In this document: positions 38,751-50,729 of the stretch, one piece after another
Layout of the letters: each line of letters begins with the position of its first letter
Position numbering within the stretch: position 1 is the stretch's first letter
DNA from: Vigna angularis
Taxonomy: Eukaryota > Streptophyta > Magnoliopsida > Fabales > Fabaceae
NCBI RefSeq assembly: GCF_016808095.1
Contig: NC_068975.1
Coordinates: 26,025,001 to 26,089,000, forward strand
Direction: 5' to 3'
DNA: 64,000 nt
Notes under the pieces: model-generated
Told to the model about the DNA's origin: nothing
Databases searched by the model: none
The model's input: the letters and a program-made list of their open reading frames with translations, nothing else
Program-made: the position numbers and the translations under genes

Positions 38751-39704
38751 GCGAGACATTTATTGTGGGAAATGGTTTCATTGGCATGCTTTTCTATTTT
38801 TTTGTTTGGTTTTCCTATTTGCTAACTCTTTCCTTTTTTAGGTTTTCTATTCTGAAAGTTTTTCTCAATTTGACATTTTTGAAAATGTTGTTCTTATTAA
38901 TTCCAGTAGGGAAGGTGGCACGTAATAACTATCTGATATCCTTTTTATCTAAACAAATTCGTCATTTATAGATTTATTTTTACATTAGCAGATATTTTTT
39001 ATTTTATAATTTTAAATAATTTTATGAGAATATTAAGTCTTTAATATATATTCATGTAAAATTTTAATTTTAAATACATCTTAAATAAAATTACAGAAAC
39101 AAAATTAGATAAATTTGATATTTTTAAAAATTTAATTTAAATAAATATCTTATGTTTTAGATATGTAATGTTTCAAAAAGATATCATTTCAATTTTATAT
39201 TTCTAAATAAATAAATATAATATATAATTAAAATTAAATTTTAAAATAACTCTATAATAGTTAATATTTATTTCTCTAATAATTTTATTTTTATTACTTA
39301 CTTTTAAAAAAATTATAAGAATAAAATTTATTAATAATAATTACCAAGTAACACTATATACTTATACCATTATCAGCATATATTCTTATATTTTAAAATA
39401 ACATTTTAGGTTGATTAAAATTATAAGCTTATTATGTTTTTGTAATTACTTCCATTTGGTTTTTGAATGATTTTTAATAATTAATTTTTGTTAAAAGTAT
39501 TTTAGCATATTTTTTTAAGACAAGACTGTTTAAGAGAAAAATTGTTTAGCATATTGAATTTTAAAATTTAATAAATAACATTTAACCAAATATTGTTTAG
39601 AGATATATAGTTTGGACAATGTGCATACATAACATTTATATTAAACACTTAGAAGATATATCATGTGCACACGTCTAGAAAAAGAAGTGATAACCAATAA
39701 ATAA

Positions 39705-39708
<4 letters not shown>

Positions 39709-39740
<32 letters not shown>
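39709..39740. repeat. (AT)n microsatellite
   Basis: Perfect AT tract of about 32 bases. Confidence 0.85.
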
Positions 39741-39744
<4 letters not shown>

Positions 39745-40039
39745 AATTGTATGTACTTTTCATACTTGCACTAATAGCTTATTATAGGATAGGAAACATG
39801 TTTCAACACTTGATATAGATTATTAAATGTACGTACGTACTTTAACTTGTCTGTTATATTTTCTTTCTTTTTATTTGTGTAGATATTAAAAATATCAAGA
39901 AATACTCAAAAGTACTGTACCAAGATAACTTGTGAGATAGAAAAACATTGCTAGAATGTTTCCTAATGTTTTTATGTCCTATCATATCTGTAGTTCTAAT
40001 TGTGAAAGTAATATGTTCTTCCCAAGGCACAGAAAATAC

Positions 40040-40660
40040 ATATTTTCATACGAGAAGCCACTTACTTTCAACAAAGTCAACTATCTCTGAATGACGGTCA
40101 TCTCTTGAAGAGATCTATAAAGTGAGGACTCATACAAGAGAATACAAGAACTTTTTGCTATCATTGTATCGTTACACATTTATTCTTTTAATAAGCTTAC
40201 GTCAAGTCTGTTCATAGAAAAAAAAAACTTCACAAATTCTAAGATTTCTTTTGTATTGTATTTATCCTCTCATTGAGAGTTATCAGAATTTGTACTTGTA
40301 AACCAACACTGACTGTGTTAGATATTCTAAAAAGAATTAAAACACTTGTATTGTTTAGTTCCAGAGAGTTAAATGTTCTACAAAGTTGTTTAGGATTGAT
40401 ACTAGGAGTGATTAAACTTATACTAGTTAGGATTGATTAGAAGATCAGGAATAATCAAAATATTTGATATATCTCAGGAGTGGTTTACAGTCTATTGTAA
40501 TTTTGGATAAGATTAGTAAAACTTTTTAAAAGTTTTTATGTAAATTAGTATAAAATACTTGTGTTATTATTTTTCTTGCTCAAAACGTTTTTCCAAATAC
40601 TTTCATTAAAACACAAACGTCTACTAACAAACTATGTGTAACTTCTAAAAAATTTTAAAA
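40040..40660 (+). mobile_element. Possible copia LTR remnant
   Basis: This patch has a TATA-like CTATAAAGTGAGGACTC at about 40116, followed by CAAGAGAATACAAG and GT/AT-rich text resembling the promoter and R-U5 side of copia LTRs. There is no partner LTR and no coding sequence. The call rests on general resemblance only. Confidence 0.35.
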
Positions 40661-42380
40661 AATACTATTCAAACTCTTTTTTTCTAGTGTTCCGTGTTAT
40701 TTCATATATTTCAGTGTTAGCTTTTATAACTGATACATTGAGAGTTTTTTTTTATATATATTTTGAATGACTCATTATATCACTTTACACAATTTATACT
40801 TTAAGTTTTACGTTAATAATAGTAGCTTTTATAAAATTAAATTCTTGTTGTTAAGTAAGTTACGTTTACTGTAATTTTTTATACTTTTTTTAAAACATTG
40901 GATATTAACTTTTGTACCAGAGCTTTTAATAGTATTTTGCAAATATTTTTGTTATGTTAGAATAAATAGTATTTGTTACAATGGTACTTTTAGTTTTCAG
41001 TTTTTATATTATGTTTTATTCTTAAAATGTTCATTAAAATTTTTTATTCTCTTTTTCTTTTTCTAACGTAGGTAGATACAATTCTGTTATCATTTTTCTC
41101 TGTTCCTATTGCACAGTTTATTTCATCATAAAACTTTTTATATTATTTTAACATTACACTTTAAAATATATACTTAAAAGAATTAAACTAATAAAGGGTA
41201 TAGTTTTCATTATTTAGACTAAATAGGACAACTATTTTCAAAGTCAATTTACAGATCCAAAAGTATAAGCATAAACCTAAACACAATCCATATATCATTG
41301 TCCAATTTGAGCTTTTAAGTTAAATATCTTAATAACTCATTTTAATACCTTGTCACAAAAGTCAAACAGTTTAACACAATTTTCAGTTCTTGAGTTATCA
41401 TTAATGGAATATGAAATGGACCCGATGGAAAATTCAAAGCATGAATAAAAAATTAAGAATAAAGAAAATGGTTTCATACACGAAACCAACAAAACCAGTC
41501 TTCAATAACTTGTACACTTCTGGGTTTAATTGATAAAAGAATTGACATGATCTTTATCATCACAAACTTGAAACCATATGTATTCAAATTGGATTATTAA
41601 TTACATGAGTTCTTTTTTTACTATCTCTCTATTTTCTCTTTAAAATATATTGATATACATTGATTTTGATCTGTTAAAATATATTAGAAAATATTTAATA
41701 CCGTAAAATCAAAGTATTTTGAAGATATAAAAAAAAGATAATTCTAAAAATATAATTTTTATTGTGAAATAGAAAAGTTTAGATTTAGATTACCATGTTC
41801 TGAAATCCATATGCATGTTTATTTTATATGTAAAGTATCAATAGTGATCAGTCTTAATTGTCTGATAGGTCTTGAAACTCTCAAAATTTTATTATAATAT
41901 ATAAATTTTTTTATATAATTTAAAATATTATAATTAATAATATTATTTTTAATTTAATATATTTAGTTCCCTCGAATTTATATGTTTTTATATAAAATTT
42001 GATATTTCAAAATATTTATTGAAAATCCTTTATTAAATATTAGAAAGTAAAAGAAATTGATCATAATGAGTTTAAATCAAATTCATTTCTATAAAATCAA
42101 CTTATTAAGTCAAAATTACCTTATTTATATATTATAAATTAACTTATCTCTTATCTAGCTGATATATCTAACACAATAATCACATTTAGAAAATATTTAA
42201 TTTAGCTTTTCATCATTTAAAAGAAACACTTATACTTCCTTTCTATTATAATCTTATTTTTTAGACAAGTATTCGTTCATAATCGGTTGTTACTAGGTTA
42301 CTTTTTCTTCAAAACATAATTCACATGGATAAGAGCCAAATAACATGTATCACATATACTATAATCTCATTTAATGAGTA

Positions 42381-42403
42381 TTAATGTTCCATAATGATTC
42401 CAC
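42381..42403 (-). pseudogene. Relic of SDR last exon
   Basis: On the minus strand these 23 bases match the 23-base final exon of the SDR genes: Gly-Ile-Ile then a TAA stop at the same distance. Flanking bases on the 5' side also resemble the SDR intron end, but the acceptor AG has become AA. Nothing of the other exons was recognised nearby, so this is a fragment of a fourth SDR copy. Confidence 0.55.
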
Positions 42404-42654
42404 TTTAAAAAGAGGGAAAAAATGTTAGAATTCATATCTACCATACTGATTTCACCTAAAAAGAGAGAGAGAGAAAAGGATACTGTAGAGTGAAAAGTCA
42501 TACAACAAATACTAGTGATCGTGGTATAAAGATAATACAAGTGTAAATAAAGACACCACAAGTGGTAAGATAACTCAAAATCAGGTTATTAACCACAAGT
42601 TATGTGCAATGATTATCATAGCTAACTGCCTTTTACATTAATGTTGTATTAATT

Positions 42655-42800
42655 ATTTTCCAGTTTTATTTTCCGATTGATTTCATTTGTATGACATTTG
42701 TATTTGTATTGTATCCTAGATGTTTTCACAAGGTTTCTCGAACATAATTGAAGTTTACATACAGACATTATTGTTTTTGAAAGTTCTGAATGTTGCTTCC
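42655..42800 (+). pseudogene. RPS14 3'-region relic lacking the last exon
   Basis: Bases 42662-42690 match RPS14 intron 5 (around 32455-32490). From about 42728 the sequence matches the RPS14 3' flank (from 32697: AAGGTTTCTCGAACATAATT, then the stretch through GAAAGTTC). Exon 6 and the rest of intron 5 are missing between them. It is a non-functional duplicated fragment. Confidence 0.75.
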
Positions 42801-43439
42801 TGTTAATGATTCTTATTACTTAAAATACATATTATTTTTCTAAAACTCATTTTTTGATCATCTCTATTTTTTTCTTAATGTTCTAACTGTTGAGTCATTT
42901 TTTTAAGATCAGAAAGTGTTTAAGTGATCATTATGATAAGATCTTCTTTTTTATTCTATTAATTTTTGTAAAAGACCAAGTTAATTTATGCTTTTTTTTT
43001 TCTCTATTTTCCATGTTTTCTGATGCACATGATCTTAATTCTATCTTATGTATCATCCACGTTTTTCATTAGTTTCTTTATCGATTAGTGATTTTAATGA
43101 CGTACCTTCGATAATAATTCTGTGATTTGTAAGAAGAGATAGAATTATTTGATCTATGAGTTAAATTTGTGTCTATACACAAATTAATGTTTCTTTATAT
43201 GAGTTTTTTTATGTTAATAAATATATATTATATTAAAAAAATATTTAAATATATATTATATTAAAAGATATTTAGAGGTTGAAGAAAAAATAAGTTATAT
43301 TAAATTTTGAATAGAATTAACGGGAAAATTTGTTGATTATAAATTCAATATATATGTAAAATTGTAAAGAGTATATTTTGTAAACATAGGATATAACATG
43401 TGAAAAAATATAGAATAAACCTTCTAAAAATACCAAGGA

Positions 43440-44275
43440 TAGACTATGCAAAAACATTTATAATATATTTGTTATAAATATAAATAATGTATATTGGTTT
43501 AATATGTATTACTAAACTTGTATGATTAATACATCAAAACAAATTTGTCTAATATCTAATGTTAGACTCATCTAATTATTATATAGATACATTCATCTAA
43601 TGTGTATTACTACATTAATCTAATGTGTATGGACAAAATCATCTAATGTGTATTACAAGATAGGGCTAATCAAAGAACGGATAGAGTTGCTTAATGTATA
43701 TTAATAGACTCATATATAATGTTTATAAACAGACTAGTCTAATGTGTATTCTTAGACTTATTTAATCAAGTTTATGAACAAACTCATCTAATGTATGTTG
43801 CAAGACTCGTTTAATCACAGCATAGGGAGAGACTCACCTAATGTACATTCTTAGACTCGTCTAATTAATGCATGAAATGAGTTGTTTTATGTTTTATGCA
43901 CAAAAATATTTGTCTAATTACTCCACGGATAGACTCGTTTAATGTGTATTTTTAGACTTATATAATTAGTGTATGAATAGACTTGTCTAATGTATTTTGC
44001 AAGATTAATCTAATCAGAGAATGAATATATTCATCTAATGTGTATTAATAGACTCGTCTAATTTGTGTATGAAAAAACTTATCTAATATATATTGTCAAC
44101 TTGTGAAATCAATATATGAATGAGTTGTCTAATATATATTGCTAGATTGGTATGATCAATTTATCTCTAATCAACGTATGGAATGATTCATCTAATATAT
44201 TTTTGCTATATTATTCTAATTAGTGTATCTATAGTCTCATCTAATACGTATTATTAGACTTCTGTAATATTTTTT
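43440..44275. repeat. Degenerate minisatellite
   Basis: Roughly 800 bases built from diverged units containing AGACTCGTCTAATGTGTATT and relatives such as GTATGAATAGACTTGTCTAAT, with a half-unit spacing of about 28-32 bases. No coding. It ends about 300 bases before the duplicated upstream region of SDR copy B. Confidence 0.8.
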
Positions 44276-44579
44276 GCATTACTCAACAGTGATGAACCAC
44301 GAGTTCATTCAAGCAACCGTTACAACCTCTCACATCTCTATCTTCGAACAATCTCACACCACAACAAAAATCCTAAACCATAATAAAAGAATAACCAAAA
44401 TAAATAAAAATTATAAAAATTAAAACTACTTTAAACGAAACTGATGAAAGGAAGAATCAAAATAAATATTAAACCATATAAAAGCTAAAAAAACAATTAA
44501 CCCAAACAAACAGGAAAACCAAATAAAAAGAAAAGAAAAGCATAACCAATAAAACCATTTCCCACAATAAATGTCTTGC

Positions 44580-44678
44580 CACGTGTCAGACTGAAAGCAT
44601 TTCATCTTCATCACTGACACCTACACGTACAAATTACACAACCTTAACACTTTCTCTGTTCACTACGTCCTTATAAAT
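44580..44678 (+). promoter_or_regulatory. Promoter of SDR copy B: CACGTG element and TATA box
   Basis: CACGTG at 44580-44585 lies in GCCACGTGTCAG, the same element as in copies A and C. A second ACACGT-containing site lies near 44621-44630. TATAAAT is at 44672-44678, 17 bases before the upstream ATG. Confidence 0.65.
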
Positions 44679-44736
44679 TAGGATCTCCAAATCCATGTCT
44701 ACTCAAAACGCAGTTCCCAAAAGCCCGTTTGAGAGA

Positions 44737-45933
44737 ATGGCTTCGGGTGAATACAGATTTCCCCCTCAGAAGCAATACACACAGCCTGGCAAAGAGTATC
44801 TGATGAATCCACCACCCCAATATAGCAGTCCAGATTACAAACCATCCAATAAACTTCAAGTATATATGCAGCACTGATTGATCTGAAAGTACTTATTTTT
44901 ATCTGCTTCTGTGCTTAATCGGTTTATATATTTTCAGGGTAAGGTGGCTGTAGTAACTGGAGGTGACTCCGGAATTGGAAGAGCGGTGTGTAACTTGTTT
45001 TCATTGGAGGGTGCTACTGTTATCTTCACCTATGTGAAGGGACAGGAAGACATAGATGCCAGAGACACACTTGAAATCATCAGAAAAGCTAAGAGTGCCG
45101 ATGCCAAAGATCCAATGGCTATAGCAGTTGATTTGGGTTATGAACAGACTTGCAAGAGTGTGATCGATCAAGTCGTTAATGCTTATGGCTGCATTGATGT
45201 TTTGGTCAACAACGCAGCTGTGCAGTTTCAGAGTGATTCCTTGGACGAAATTGATGATAAAAGACTGGACTTGGTTTTCCGAACTAATATCTTTTCCTAC
45301 TTCTTCATGGCTAAGTAAGACAAGAGCCTAATTTAAGCTCACATCTTTGCATCTCCTTATATACTCTAACTAAATAAGATGTCATCTAAAAGTTTAACAC
45401 TAGTGACTTCTGAAAATGAGTACACAGATATGCTCTGAAGCACATGAAGGAAGGAAGCAGCATAATCAACACGACATCAGTAGTTGCATATCAAGGATTC
45501 GCAACACTAGTGGACTATGCATCGACGAAGGGTGCCATTGTAGGGTTCACAAGATCCCTTGCACTTCAGCTGGTGAGCAAGGGAATTCGTGTGAATGGCG
45601 TTGCTCCTGGACCTATCTGGACTCCCTTACAGGTAGCAAGTTTGACAGTGGAACAAATTGTGGTGTTCGGTTCTGATTCCACAGCATTGAAAAGAGCTGG
45701 ACAACCCATTGAGGTTGCTCCTTCTTATGTCTTTCTAGCCAGCAACCAGTGTTCCTCTTACATTACAGGCCAAGTCCTCCACCCAAACGGTCATGCATCT
45801 CTCTATGCTCATACTAACAAAATCTGTATATTTAATTTCACAACAAAATCATGAACAGTTTTTCATTTTTTGTGTTTTGTAACTCTTTTCGTTTTCATAT
45901 TTTCATGCAGGTGGAATCATAGTGAATACATAA
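44737..45933 (+). CDS. Short-chain dehydrogenase, glucose/ribitol dehydrogenase homolog, copy B (294 aa)
   Basis: Inverted middle copy of the SDR trio. Exons: 44737-44859, 44938-45314, 45428-45789, 45911-45933; same lengths as copies A and C and in frame. Cofactor motif TGGDSGIG, NNAA, INTTSVV serine and YASTK are all kept; the C-terminus is HPNGGIIVNT. Differences include NCKSVV to TCKSVI, ASFTVE to ASLTVE and TPMKRAG to TALKRAG. An in-frame ATG 14 codons upstream, at 44695, would add MSTQNAVPKSPFER; in copies A and C this codon is ACG. The start at 44737 is preferred by comparison with family members, but only 17 bases separate the TATA box from the upstream ATG, so which start is used depends on the transcription start. 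Likely functional. Confidence 0.92.
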
Positions 45934-46143
45934 TTGTTGGATTGAAGAATAAAGATACTCAAAGTTTATATTGGTTTATGTGATGTATGTCTTTGCTGTT
46001 TGTTTTTTTATATTCATAAATTATGTTACGTGTGTAAAGTAACACTGTATCGATGTGTATGAATAAATGATTATGGAGGAAGATTCTGGTTGAAAAGCGA
46101 ACAAGTATTTGTATTACCACTATAATAAAAATACTAAAGTTAA

Positions 46144-46350
46144 TTGAAGTTTACATAGAGACATTATTTGTTAAAGGCTTTTGAAAGTTCTGAATGTTGT
46201 TGTGTCTTAGAAAGCTGCTAATTATCTACTTGATAAAGTGTTCTTATTTTTTTTTGTTTCTTATTATTATGTTAGACAATTCTCCCTCTCGACTTTTATC
46301 TCTTAATCCTGCTAATAAGAATGGTTGGAAATTGGATTATTATTTAGTAA
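46144..46350 (+). pseudogene. RPS14 3'-flank relic joined to SDR copy B
   Basis: From AATTGAAGTTTACATAGAG onward the sequence follows the RPS14 3' flank (32715-32930), including TGTTGTGTCTTAGAAAGCTG and AAGAATGGTTGGAAATTGG. The left side of the junction is the inverted 3' flank of the SDR gene. No RPS14 coding exon is present. Confidence 0.8.
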
Positions 46351-49186
46351 TCGAATCATGTAGAGCACTCCAACCATTTGTTTTTATGTCTATGGCTTTC
46401 TCACTTTTGTTTTGTAAGATCTTTCGAATTAAGAACATCAGTTTCCTTTCACATCTTCTTTTCTCTTATTTTGCTTTTTTTTTCTTCTAATTCTTCTCTT
46501 TACTCTTCTCCACATTGGTGTGTGCTTAGCGCACTCCAACAGCTTGTTTTTATGTCTATATACATTACTTTCTCTCTTTTGTTTTGTGAGACTTTTTTGA
46601 ATCGATGACATTAGTTTTGTTTTACAACTTGCACAAAAATTTGAATAAGTGGCTATTGATATGTTAACTAGGGGAGGAAGAGGTTGATGAAAAGGTTTTT
46701 ACTTGTTTTTCTCTACAAAGACCATTAAAATACCATTAATAAAAGTAAAAGAGAAAAATGTAATAATTAAAATTAGAAAAAAAATAATATTCAAAATAAA
46801 GAATATTGTACAAACTAAAATGCCTCTGCATAACCAAAATATTGAAATTCTCTCTCTAATAAAGGATAAAAGTACTTCGAGGTGTAATTTAGTTTTGTAA
46901 AATATTCAGAAAAAAAAAACTAAACGGTTTAATCAATGGTTATTTAATTCTTTAAATATAAAATAAAAAATTAAGTTAAAAATTTAAATAAAATATATCA
47001 TAATAATTATATTTATTAATGAATTGTGATAATATCCATTAAGAGCATATCTGTTGCATAATTTATGAATTATAAGAGTCATAATATATGAATACGTTCT
47101 TGTAAAATTTGATCACACTGGTACAACTTAAAAAATAAGATTTAAAGTCATAAGAATAAAACAATAGTTTTTTATTTATTTTTATCAATAAACAAATAAA
47201 AATAATAATAAAGCCCTTGTAGTAAAGTAAAGATTGAAAGGAATAGTAACATAATGGAACTCACAAAATTAAACTAAATTAAAATTTAAAAAATCACATG
47301 CAAAATAATAAATTAATATCATGCAAAATTTATAACTTGTAAAATAGAAACTTCTAAAATAAATATTTTTTTTAATACTTTAACAAACACTTTTTTTAAG
47401 TGTTAGGACTAATTCTTAAAATTACCAAACATACACTAAAATATTTGTTATTTAGAGGAGGTTTAGAAATTAATTTGTGGAAATTTTTATCCTCTAACAA
47501 AATTAATTTGTGCAGGCTTTCCAAACCTCCACCATTAGTAATTATTAAGTTGTGGATGTTTTTATTGACTTCTAATATTTAATTTATATTGCAGAGAATT
47601 TTTGTGTAGAAATATTCTATTAATATTTTTATTTTATAGAGGTTTCAAACCTCTTTTATTTCTAATTATTCACTTGCGTTCATAATTTTTTAATTTAATA
47701 AAATTTATTTTTATAATAAAAAATAAAAAAAATGTACAAAATTATAAAATACATAAAAATTAATCAAAATTAATTTTATTGATGATTTAAGATAAAATAT
47801 ATTATTAAAAGCAATGTAAATATAAAAATTCAAATACATAACATTTAATGAATATTACTTGATTAAAAAATCTAATAGGACTGAAAACATTCAAACCATA
47901 TGAACTAATCTAAACAAAAACTCCAGTAAAGATAAAAGTTTAACATCACACCAATGACTTGACATTTACTTCCTATCATGCCAAGTAAAAGAACTTCATT
48001 TTTCAACTACTTTCCTTAAATTCATTTCTTCGTCACTACTTTGTTTTCCTTTTCATACTCTAGATGGGTACTTTTAGAATATTATTAATGAACTTGCTAT
48101 AAATTTACACAAAGAAGGATTAAAGAATTTTCGTATTTTCTGAATACATAAAGATTGGGTAAGTAATATTTGAATGATAAAATTGAAATCATTTGTGCTT
48201 ATCATATTTTCTGAACACAAAATGATTGGATAAATATATATTTTTGGCTAAAAATTTTTGACCAATTTTTAGCCGAATAAAAATAATTCAGTTTGCAACA
48301 AAAATAGAAGTTCCTCATTGGGTTGAATCACCTTTTCTCCTAAACTATGCAACTAAATCACCATTGTCGTATTATGTATTTGCTTTGTTTTTTTATTGGA
48401 TTAATTAGTGAGGTTGACTTAATACCTAGACCAAATTAATAACAAGGATTGATATTATGACAACATTCTACTTGATTGTTCGACCCTAAGACACTTCAAC
48501 TTAGTAGGATGGTAACTCGATTCCTCGATTCCTTATCAAATATATATAGTATTGTCAAAAGATTATTAAAAAAAATGTAAACATAGTTCATATTTAATTG
48601 ATGTGAACCGTATTTCATGTGAAATGCAAGAGGACCAATAGAAAGTGTACCATAGATTTAAAGCTTAACAAAAAGAAATTTTAAACAACTCTGATATGAT
48701 ATTAATGTAGTACGTTTAAGTTTAACTTATACATTTACAAAATCAAATTATTAAGATTAGATTTATCTTTAATAATATATTATTGTTTGGCCTAATTAAT
48801 CTCGTTTTTTATCTCCAGAAAAAGGTAAATTTTGTTAATAACATTGTAATGAATTAATATTGAAAAAAATGCGGTGAATCAAATTAATTAAATCTCAAAT
48901 ATCTTATATATAATGTATAGGTTGATTATTTTATTCAGAATATTTATCTGAAGAATGTAACAAATATTCAATATATTTGATTGATTTAAAAACCTGCTTA
49001 AAAAAATGAACATTTATACATATTAACTTTAGTATTTTTATCACATTGGCAATACAAATACTATTGTTTGCTTTTCAACCAGAATCTTTCTCCATAAATA
49101 ATTTATGAATAGAAAAAAACAAACAGCAAAGACATACATCACATAAACCAGTATAAACTGAGTATCTTTATTCTTCAATCCAACAA
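46351..49186. repeat. Right duplicated block leading to SDR copy C
   Basis: Continuation of the second copy of the block described at 32.6-37.4 kb, with the landmarks in the same order and orientation but without the 1.2-kb insertion or the (AT)n tract. No gene; short open frames have no recognised motif. Local differences include a diverged AT-rich part at 47.35-48.25 kb. Confidence 0.75.
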
Positions 49187-50373
49187 TTATGCATTCACAA
49201 TGATTCCCCCTGAAAAGATGAAAACAAAAAGAGTTAGAAAACACAAAAAATGAAAAGCTGTTCATGATTTTGTTGTGAAATTAAATATACAAATTTTGTA
49301 AGGATGACCACAGAGAGATGCATGACCGTTTGGGTGGAGAACTTGGCCTGTTATGTAAGAGGAACACTGGTTGCTGGCAAGAAATACATAAGAAGGAGCA
49401 ACCTCAATAGGTTGCCCAGCTCTTTTCATCGGTGTGGAATCAGAACCGAACACCACGATTTGTTCCACTGTAAAACTTGCTACCTGTAAGGGAGTCCAGA
49501 TAGGTCCAGGAGCAACGCCATTCACACGAATTCCCTTGCTCACCAGCTGAAGTGCAAGGGATCTTGTGAACCCTACAATGGCACCCTTCGTCGATGCATA
49601 GTCCACTAGTGTTTCGAATCCTTGATATGCAACCACTGATGTCGTGTTGATTATGCTGCTTCCTTCCTTCATGTGCTTCAGAGCATATCTGTGTACTCAT
49701 TTTCAGATTCCACGAGTGTTAAACTTTTAGAATGCATATACAATCATCTTACATACAAAATTTTTGTAAGATTAAATTTGCCTTTTTTTCTTACTTGGTC
49801 ATGAAGAAGTAGGAAAAGATATTAGTTCGGAAAACCAAGTCCAGTCTTTTATCATCAATTTCATCCAAGGAATCACTCTGGAACTGCACAGCTGCGTTGT
49901 TGACCAAAACATCAATGCAGCCATAAGCATTAACGACTTGATCGACCACACTCTTGCAATTCTGTTCATAACCCAAATCAACTGCTATAGCCATTGGATC
50001 TTTGGCATCGGCACTCTTAGCTTGTCTGATGATTTCAAGTGTGTCTCTGGCATCTATGTCTTCCTGTCCTTTCACATAGGTGAAGATAACAGTAGCACCC
50101 TCCAATGAAAACAAGTTACACACTGCTCTTCCGATTCCGGAGTCACCTCCAGTTACTACAGCCACCTTCCCCTGAAAATATATAAACCGATTAAGCACAT
50201 AAGCAGATAAAAAAAAGTACTTTGAGATCAATGACTGCATGCATATATACTTGAAGTTTATTGGATGGTTTGTAATCTGGACTGCTATATTGGGGTGGTG
50301 GATTCATCAGATACTCTTTGCCAGGCTGTGTGTACTGCTTCTGAGGGGGAAATCTGTATTCACCCGAAGCCAT
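49187..50373 (-). CDS. Short-chain dehydrogenase, glucose/ribitol dehydrogenase homolog, copy C (294 aa)
   Basis: Third SDR copy, same orientation as A. Exons: 50373-50251, 50171-49795, 49688-49327, 49209-49187; 885 bases in frame. Motifs TGGDSGIG (48-55), NNAA (132-135), Ser184, Tyr197 and Lys201 (YASTK) are present. The C-terminus is HPNGGIIVNA, which agrees best with Arabidopsis relatives as I recall them. Distinctive changes include FFMTK for FFMAK before intron 2 and QAKSAD for KAKSAD. The upstream start of copy B is ACG here while the codons after it are kept, so translation should start at MASGEYRF. Likely functional. Confidence 0.93.
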
Positions 50374-50431
50374 TCTCTCAAACGGGCTTTTGGAAACTGC
50401 GTTTTGAGTAGACGTGGATTTGGAGATCCTA

Positions 50432-50545
50432 ATTTATAAGGACGTAGTGAACAGAGAAAGTGTTAAGGTTCTGTAGCATGTGTATGTGTAGGTGTGGGTG
50501 TGATGAAGATGATATACACATGTTCTGTTTTAAGTCTGACACGTG
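50432..50545 (-). promoter_or_regulatory. Promoter of SDR copy C: TATA box and CACGTG element
   Basis: On the minus strand TATAAAT lies at 50438-50432 and CACGTG at 50545-50540, in the same GCCACGTGTCAG context as in copies A and B. Confidence 0.65.
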
Positions 50546-50729
50546 GCGAGACATTTATTGTGGGAAATGGTTTCTTTGGTCATGCTTTTCTCTTTTTTTG
50601 TTTGGTTTTCCTATTTGCTTAGGTTAATTGTTTCCTTGTTTAGGTTTTCTATTCTGAAAGTTTTTCCCAATTTGACATTTTTAAAATGTTATTCTTGTTA
50701 CTTCTAGTAGGGAGAAGGTAATAAGTAAA

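Larger units (their letters stand above)
38940..42380. other. AT-rich intergenic DNA between SDR copies A and B
   Basis: Similarity to the upstream region of copy C ends near 38930. Beyond it lies low-complexity AT-rich DNA with an (AT)n tract, one LTR-like remnant (40.04-40.66 kb) and, near 42060-42190, a member of the dispersed repeat also present in ERD6-like copy 3 introns. No gene seen. Confidence 0.5.
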
